DNA from: Leptodontidium sp. MPI-SDFR-AT-0119
Lineage: Eukaryota; Ascomycota; Leotiomycetes; Helotiales; Leptodontidiaceae
DNA: 64,000 nt
Reading direction: 5' to 3'
Assembly: GCA_020726505.1 (NCBI GenBank)
Contig: JAHLEZ010000040.1
Span: forward strand, 124,001-188,000
Below, in pieces: positions 57,632-64,000 of the stretch (the first letter of the stretch is position 1; each line of letters begins with the position of its first letter). The notes under the pieces were generated by a model. That model did not search any database, was not told the DNA's origin, and saw only the letters and a program-made list of their open reading frames with translations. The position numbers and the translations under genes are program-made.

Positions 57632-57698
57632 GCTGCCAGACAATGGCTGGTAGGTTATTGAAGAGTTGAAACCGAAGCAAAAGTAAAACTTGAAGTTC

Positions 57699-57814
57699 AA
57701 GTAGAAGTAGAAGTAGAAGTAGAAGTAGAGTAGAAGTAGAAGTAGAAGTAGAAGTAGAAGTAGAAGTAGAAGTAGAAGTAGAAGTAGAAGTAGAAGTAGA
57801 AGTAGAAGTAGAAG
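57699..57814 (+). repeat. (GTAGAA)n hexanucleotide microsatellite
   Basis: About 19 copies of GTAGAA, with one shorter unit near 57726-57731. It lies 68-183 bp upstream of the amidase ATG. On the coding strand of the amidase it reads as a pyrimidine-rich TTCTAC tract. Flanks (57680-57700 and 57815-57860) hold decayed related units such as GTGAAAGC. Confidence 0.95.
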
Positions 57815-58548
57815 TGAAAGCTAAAGTGAAAGCGAAATTTAAAAATGAAGTCAAGTTAGAGTTAAAATCAAAGCTGACGAAGAATAAAAGATACATGTTT
57901 ATATTATAAGCTCTCAAAAACGAAATATAGTTTTCTTATACAGGCTTTTTCACCGGAGCTTGTTGCGGATTTCACATGAATTGGACAGATGGTTTTGGTG
58001 TCTCGGCGGGCAATGATGATCTGGTGTTTCTGCGAGGCTGTTGGAGCTGTGGATAGAGTGTGCGAAGGTGATCTGGGCCAGAGGCGCCTTCAGGATCCAA
58101 ATCGTCGATTGTCTTGTTCTGCATTGTGTCGTGTTGTGTCGCGTAGGAGGCAAGCAAAGATTGTCGGAGAGATTTAGGGGGTGGGTATTGTGTCGGTGTC
58201 AGCCTCTCCTTTGGTGAATAAGAAAATCTGCAGCAGTAGAAAAAGTGAGTTCGCATCCTGCATCTGGTTGTTTGCATTCTCTAATTCCCAGGGACGACTC
58301 CCAAAATATCTTGATGTACTACCGTGGAGATCAACACTCATTCTTGTGCGGATTCTACCCTCGGGGTCCTCTTCTCCTCCTCTCATGCCTCACTTCGGTC
58401 GTCTCCTAGCCTAGCATGTCGTCCTGCATCCTTGACCATCTGTACCTTCTTTCAACTGTTCAAATCTTGACTTTCGAGTATTTCTGGTGGTACCAAAAAC
58501 GTTCTCTTGAGCTATGTTCTCGAATTATATCCTTTCGCCTCGCCCATT
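57815..58548. other. Intergenic region
   Basis: Amidase promoter side and 3' flank of the membrane glycoprotein gene. No other feature seen. Confidence 0.45.
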
Positions 58549-60593
58549 TCAACGATCTATCATATTCAACTGCCACCTCTTTCCATTCCTCCCCTTCTCA
58601 TACAAAACAGTAGTATTCCTCTTCGCATCCCTAAACGCCTTATTCTCCTTCCCACCACTAACACCATTCAAAGCATCAGCAATCGGTCTCAACAGCAAAC
58701 TCATACTGAGATGCCCATCCGGTCCAACCATGACTCTATTCGTCAAGACAGCAACAATAACGATGAAGAGCAGATGGCAACCACAAATCAAACTGATGAT
58801 GAGGTAGAAGAAGTACGGATGGCCGACATGCAGGTACACGCCTTGCTTGGGTGCATCTCCTATGTAGTTCGTGTACGGATTGTACATTGTCGCTCCGGCG
58901 ATGGTCCCCATTGCGAAGACCGACATGGCCATTCCGATAACATCAGTACTTCCGTTCGCGGTAGTTCCCCAGGGACTATCTCGAGGGTATATCTGCGAGG
59001 CTACACCAAGGTAATCTGTATATCCCACCTGAGCGATCGAAGCAGTGGCAATTTGAGCCATGTAATCCGAGATGAAGGATACGTTGTTGGGATCGTTCTG
59101 CGTCTCCCCGAGTGTGATGTTGCAGATGTAGTACCAGGGGTCGGTATCGGATGCTTCGAAAGCTTCAACAATAGAGCAGCGATTGCCACTGTCGCAAAGG
59201 TGATTCTCGTGTGTGAGATATGTCGTGGAATCCGGGACTGTTTGGGAGACTGTCATGTTACCGAGAGTTTCAACAACCGGGTCGTCCATCGTGCCATTCC
59301 CATTTGCGGTGACCTTGTATGCGGAACAGTCGTAGCTAACTTTGATCGTTCGAGATGTATAGACTGAAAATGTACCCAACGCCTCGCCCTTTGGAGAGTC
59401 CGAAAAGGTGTGCTCAATGCTTCTGGTCTCGTTGTCCTGGAAGAGCATCTCGCCTGTTGGCTGATATATCTTGCCGGCTTCGGGGGAGAACTCCGTGGAA
59501 TTCAATCCATATGTATAACTCAGTGCACCGAACCTGTACGGGTGAGACTTGTTCGGGATGGAGATGGAGTGCCTTACATGTGAGCAGCATATTCTTCATC
59601 ATGGATTGAAGGGTCTCTAGATAAATCGCCTTGGGGATAGAAATGATTTAGATCTGGGATCGAAACAAGCTGTCCGGGGTTCATCTGAACTTGAGAATAA
59701 TCCACATCGAAACTGTATGTCAGAGAAAGCATTGCAATTCCAGCTTGAGCAAGCTACAACCATCAGCCAAATCACTTCCAGGTTCGGGAGACATACCAGG
59801 TTCACAAGCAACCAAAAGATACATCCAAAAACCACCAATGGTCGTCGCGCAACATACATCAACTTGACCAACTTTGTCAAACTATCCGCATTGAGGATAA
59901 GATCAAGCTTTCCAGTCAGCCTGATTCCCTCAAGGTGCAGTCCAACTCACCTCAACCAAATTCCTCTTCCTCCCACTTAATATCGGCCACCGCATATTCA
60001 ACGCCATATCCCTAAACGCACTCGCAATATTCAAACCCAGGGCAATACTGATGCCAGTCGTAAGAGCATTATACACCTTCTTCCTGGCTTCACTCTGCGC
60101 GCCTTGATTCTGCCACATCCTCGTCGCGAAAACATATCCCCCACACAACCCAGCAGTGATCAGCCATCTGAACGAACTCACAATCAAGATATGCCGCAGC
60201 TGTTTACCCGAGTTGTCTTTATAAGGGATGAAGGTATTCGCAGTGTAGAAAGTATCGATTTTGTTGATGGGATCGTGGAGGAAAGAATGCATTTCGGGTT
60301 CTGCGAGAGTTAGACTTGGACTTCAGCGGTTTCGAGCTGGGCTACCTACGGGATGCATTGTTATTGGAGAATGTAGAGTACATTGTATCATTACTCCGAT
60401 CATGTTTTGGAGGATCCGGTCTTCTCGTATCCATCTCAATGCCCGCATCTCCCAGATCTCCATGGTTCTGATTCGGGTCGTAGGGCGGGAAGGGTCTGGC
60501 GTACGACGCAGGACTTCTGTATATTGTCCTCTCGTCGTCCAGAGGAGAGAAGGCGGCCACGGGGGCATATCTGGGGTCGGTTGGATACGACAT
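58549..60593 (-). CDS. Large fungal membrane glycoprotein, unknown function
   Basis: Exons 60350-60593, 59951-60300, 59797-59907, 59578-59753 and 58549-59533 give 621 residues in frame. A Pro/Asp-rich cytosolic N-terminus (~80 residues) is followed by hydrophobic segments at WLITAGLCGGYVFA, VYNALTTGISIALGLNIA, and PLVVFGCIFWLLVNL leading into AQAGIAMLSLTY. A long extracytoplasmic domain (~260-520) has many N-x-S/T sites (for example NST, NET, NGT, NMT, NIT, NVS, NGS) and cysteines. A final helix, FFYLIISLICGCHLLFIVIVAVL, precedes a basic tail. The layout resembles fungal-specific uncharacterised multi-pass proteins. Introns are very short (43-49 nt). No function assigned. Confidence 0.75.
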
Positions 60594-61070
60594 GATGTCT
60601 GATCAAGTACCGGTATTCATGGTGATAGTTTCGACTTTTCCAAACTCTTTCTTCAGCTGGAGATTGGGCGGGACACGGAAGATAAGCTTGCGATGGCGCG
60701 TTTGATAGATACCATACCCTGGCTGGTACAGTGCTCACTCGAACGCAGGTCCTACACCACACGGCTGAGGGGGCCGAGACAAGGCTGGCCAGTTATATGG
60801 GACGAGGGACATGATTGAGGCCAGATGGAGGCCAGATGGGGGGAAAGTGGCAAAGAGGCGTGCGGCTGATGGTGGAATAGGGGGGAGTTCAGACGAGAGA
60901 GTGATCGGGGTTGGTTAGGGGCTTCAGGGTATGCGGGAGGTGCTTAGGGCTGACATGGAACTCCTTGATTCGAGCATGCCGATTCTATTTCTGGGACTGC
61001 TCACTCGATGCTTGCTTGCACTGTACTGTACAATATGCCGAGGTTTTCCGGTTCGTGGCGTAGTCCTGGC

Positions 61071-61094
61071 TGAGTGAGTGAGTGAGTGAGTGAG
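61071..61094 (+). repeat. (TGAG)6 microsatellite
   Basis: Six uninterrupted TGAG units. Confidence 0.9.
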
Positions 61095-62036
61095 TATTGA
61101 TTTATGATGTTATCTTGAAGTTCGGAGTATTGAAAAGCCGTATATTTTAGGAACCGGAAAAAGGAAAAGAGCTGGGAAGCTGGGAAGCTCTTAAGCAAGG
61201 ATGAGCATCTGATATCGAATAAGCTTCTTCTGATTTGTTTGTCATAAGCTTGGCTTGGATATCCAGGGACAAGGATAAATTGCAAGCGTGGTGGGTGAAA
61301 CCCGTTCAGTATCGTGTCGCGCTTGAAGTTGCTGTGCCTCTCGAAGACGTGTCTGCAAGTATCACCAACTGAAGGAAAAGGCTCTTGTGCCTCGCTAGTT
61401 CATCTGAGTCTTGAAAGAGGTTGCAAGTGAGCTGCGAAGGGTTTTGAGGCCAAGAAATGATCAGCTGAATCGTACCACGTGATGACGCGTTTCTCTCAGG
61501 TGATCTACAGTAACAGGATGATAAGATAGGCTTGGGTCTGCGGGCGCTTTATTTGGTGCTTTTCCAGTGGAAATTGTAGTCTGGCTTACAGTGGCAGCAC
61601 ATGTCCTGAAATTCACATAACACAATAGAATCCCTTCAGCCGTTCCCATGTGAATTATCTTCCTTTATTTCGTTTATGAAGCCACAAAGCAGCAGAGTCA
61701 GAACCCCGCCCTCAGGCTCAAGCAACCACGAAAAAAAAACTTCCACTAAGTCTATCCATCCAGCCAGCTACCTATCCCCGCATCCACGCATCCATTCTAT
61801 TCATCAAACCATACCAAGGATCCCTCAGCGAAAGAGAAAACTCGGATATCAAGAGAAAGAGTACTAAATGCATCTTAACCCAAAGTTCTCCTTCGAATCT
61901 TTCCATTAATACCTTTGAAAGCTAGGAGCCGAAGATCAAGGTGTTGGTTTAGAGGCAAGGCAATGGGACAGTGAGTTTCGAGGCGTAGTTGTCGAGGTTG
62001 AATGTGTGTAAGAGCTAAGAACACTCACTACCCACA

Positions 62037-62355
62037 AGCGCCATTCGCCGACTTCTCGTATCATACTATTAGTGTGTCGCGGAAACAAAAACAAGGGAAA
62101 TCGATTCAAGGAAAACGTGTTGATTATGCGGCGAGGGACTTTGCAATGTTGTACATTTCGTGAGGCGTGTCGAGAATGTGAAGACCGTTCTGGGCGGCCA
62201 AAGGCGCGATTCGCTGACCTTTCGTATCATGCCGTGTTATTTGTGTCGTGGAAATAGAATTTGGGAAACTCGAGCCTTGGAGAATGTCTTGATTGTGCGG
62301 CGAGGGACTTTTTGAGTATTATATGTTTCGAGAAGTACATCGATGTTGTAGAGAC
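62037..62355 (+). repeat. Degenerate tandem duplication, two units of ~150 bp
   Basis: Unit 1 (about 62037-62185) and unit 2 (about 62200-62355) share blocks GCG(C)GATTCGC(C/T)GAC.TTCGTATCAT, GTGTCG(C/T)GGAAA, TTGATT(A/G)TGCGGCGAGGGACTTT and a final GAGACC-like end. Several differences are C/T or A/G changes. No coding sense was recognised in either unit. Confidence 0.65.
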
Positions 62356-62684
62356 CAGCTGTCAACGTCTCGGGAGATGCATGGATAGTAGAGGAGGCAA
62401 GACTTGCAAGTACGTCCACTAGCCCTTAATCAATTCATTGCTTGTTTCCTGACCGGAGATTCCTTCTAGTAGAGCTCTTTTTGTTAGACCGGAGAACCAT
62501 TGTAGGGTTGTGTAATGATCACTAGCACGCTGAGGTGACTTTGACACAATAGAATAGCTGGAGAGACACTGGATAAAAGCTGGTGATGCTGTATGATACA
62601 GAAGCTAATTGCTAAGGAGGGAAGGTTATCTCTTCCCCACTCTGCACGCATATATACAGGGAGTAAGCACTAGGGCACGTGCCA

Positions 62685-63947
62685 TTACAGGTTGCTCTTG
62701 TTATGATGCTGATGCCTCTTCTTTTCATGGTAGTTTTTGTCCAATCGAGGGTCAGTATCATCAAAGGATTCCTCGGTGTCTTCGTTGCGAGATCTTTTAG
62801 GCAGGGCTGTAGCTGGCTTAGTAGGTTCCTTTCGCAGATTGTTACTCGATTCAATGCTTGCTCTCCAAGCAATCTCTGCGTCAAGTCGTTGTTCGCCCGC
62901 GACAAGACTATCGAATAGGACTTTTGATGAAATCGAGATACAAAAAGGTTCCTGGGGTCTTGGAGGCTGGGTGTATATCGTGAAGTCGTTATAAGTGAAG
63001 AACACATCATGGAATTTGGCATACGATCCATTGGCATTACGAAAGGGCTATGACAATTAGTACTGCTGCTAGGAGAGGAGAGAGCTGAAATTGACTAACT
63101 TTAGCGTCAAATACTCTTTGTACCTCCACATCTCTTCCCTTCGTCTTGGCCTTCCAAATCGAAATTGTAGCAAGCCTGCTCGAATCTTCGTTCTTGGGGG
63201 CATTCTGCTTCTTATATCCGATATCGATGACAACCACATTTTTGATTTTGCCCTTACTCCCTTTGATGTAATCGTAAGCCACATTCTCTGAATTCTCGGA
63301 AGTTTGAGAGCAGGCCACTTCGATGATGAAGACTGGGTACTGGTATTCTGGAGTATTTTTCTTCTGAGTTGGGGGGTTTAGGTGCCGGAAGCCAACATCA
63401 GGTTGGCGTTCCGCGTAAGGGCCTTCGAATGACAAAGTTGCTCCACCTCCAATTGAACTGATACTTCACTTAGCGGATCTCAGCTGGTCGCCGACACTGA
63501 CCCTGGCTGTATCCTTTACGATTTCGTGGATTATTCCAGGCATCTTTATGGCAAATGATGAAGTGCGTAGGCAGCAATTATATCTATAAATGAAATTAGT
63601 TAAGAGAACAGAAAAATGTGAGCTAAAGCGTGGCTGAAATGAACTCACCGAAGCTTGTTGTGCCAGAATTCTTGAAGCTCTAGAGATTCACCTTGGACGC
63701 GATCAAGTAGCTCCCAGTATTCCAATTCGCTCAGTGCGTGCTTCTTGGGCTCAAATGAAAACCAAGACGACCTATGATTGAGGATGAACTCAACTTCTTG
63801 AAGGATAAGGTCGACATTTGAGATATTTGTTTTCTCTCCAGTGGCTAGGGGTGGAAGCGGTGTGACTGCGTTCGCGTTGTCGACCAAACATTGAGGGCTG
63901 TTCAAGCGCAGCGCTTGTGCGTCGTCGTTGACAGTCTTCATCTTCAT
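62685..63947 (-). CDS. Fungal protein with possible PD-(D/E)XK nuclease-like core
   Basis: Predicted exons: 63649-63947, about 63503-63583, about 63101-63460 (first boundary uncertain; one acceptor near 63445-63455 does not close unambiguously) and 62685-63047. The core reads QPDVGFRHLNP, then YPVFIIEVACSQTSE, ENVAYDYIKGSKGKIKNVVVIDIGY and ATISIWKAK. The D ... E-V-A layout on two strands followed by a helix with YI..S.G.I. and a strand with DIGY resembles fungal proteins often labelled as restriction-endonuclease-like. The lysine of a typical E-x-K site is absent, so catalysis is doubtful. The C-terminal ~60 residues are basic and His-rich (KNYHEKKRHQHHNK). The ATG at 63947 is 53 bp from the window edge; earlier exons outside cannot be excluded. 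Confidence 0.6.
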
Positions 63948-64000
63948 GTTCGTTTTCGCTGTGTATAAGTTGAAAAATCAACTGCGGGTTGAGATGTTGA

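Larger units (their letters stand above)
60594..62684. other. Gene-free region with repeats
   Basis: About 2.1 kb. It contains a TGAG microsatellite (61071-61094) and a degenerate tandem duplication (62037-62355). No supported gene. Confidence 0.5.

Overview
The window looks like nuclear DNA of a filamentous ascomycete (Pezizomycotina). Protein-coding genes are interrupted by many short GT-AG introns (about 43-170 nt). The gene content is typical of plant-associated or saprotrophic fungi: a HET-domain protein, a GH5 cellulase with CBM1, an NLP-type necrosis-inducing protein, psi-factor-producing oxygenase, fungal P450, Zn2Cys6 regulator, PTH11/rhodopsin-like receptor and Ric8. The style of the genes suggests Leotiomycetes (Helotiales), but that is an inference and not shown by any single marker. 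No rRNA, tRNA, CRISPR or intact transposon was recognised.

Layout. 1-9.1 kb: 3' part of a VIT/VWA protein, a secreted GH5-CBM1 endoglucanase with CreA-like sites upstream, a HET protein carrying an N-terminal AMPK/CBM48-like domain, and a kinase-like protein. 9.1-12.3 kb: gene-poor, with one decayed reading frame. 12.3-24 kb: secreted FMN 2-hydroxy-acid oxidase, a truncated CorA-like fragment, MPDU1, a rhodopsin-family receptor, an unknown membrane protein and a DUF2235 hydrolase. 24-30 kb: a dioxygenase-P450 fusion (Ppo family) convergent with a TRI4-like P450. 30.8-37 kb: the replication/telomere factor Rif1. 37.7-44.4 kb: 3-hydroxyacyl-CoA dehydratase (PHS1), NLP protein, an orphan 447-residue protein and a secreted SGNH esterase. 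45-50 kb: Zn2Cys6 factor and Ric8. 50-54 kb: a small gene with an apparent frameshift, a long gene-free stretch, and a PQ-loop membrane protein. 54.6-64 kb: a truncated CmcJ/AsaB-like gene, a secreted or anchored amidase with a hexanucleotide microsatellite in its promoter, a large membrane glycoprotein, a degenerate tandem duplication, and a gene with a possible PD-(D/E)XK-type core at the right edge.

How the genes relate. Most neighbours are independent housekeeping or accessory genes. Several fit plant-tissue colonisation (cellulase, NLP, SGNH esterase, amidase), and Ppo next to a P450 could be a small oxylipin-related pair, although nothing shows co-regulation. The most unusual item is the HET protein: its N-terminal carbohydrate-binding-like module has lost the two tryptophans expected for glycogen binding, which suggests a recognition domain attached to a cell-death effector domain. 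Splice sites were inferred by eye from consensus, reading-frame closure and family similarity. Most gene models close in frame; exceptions are stated.
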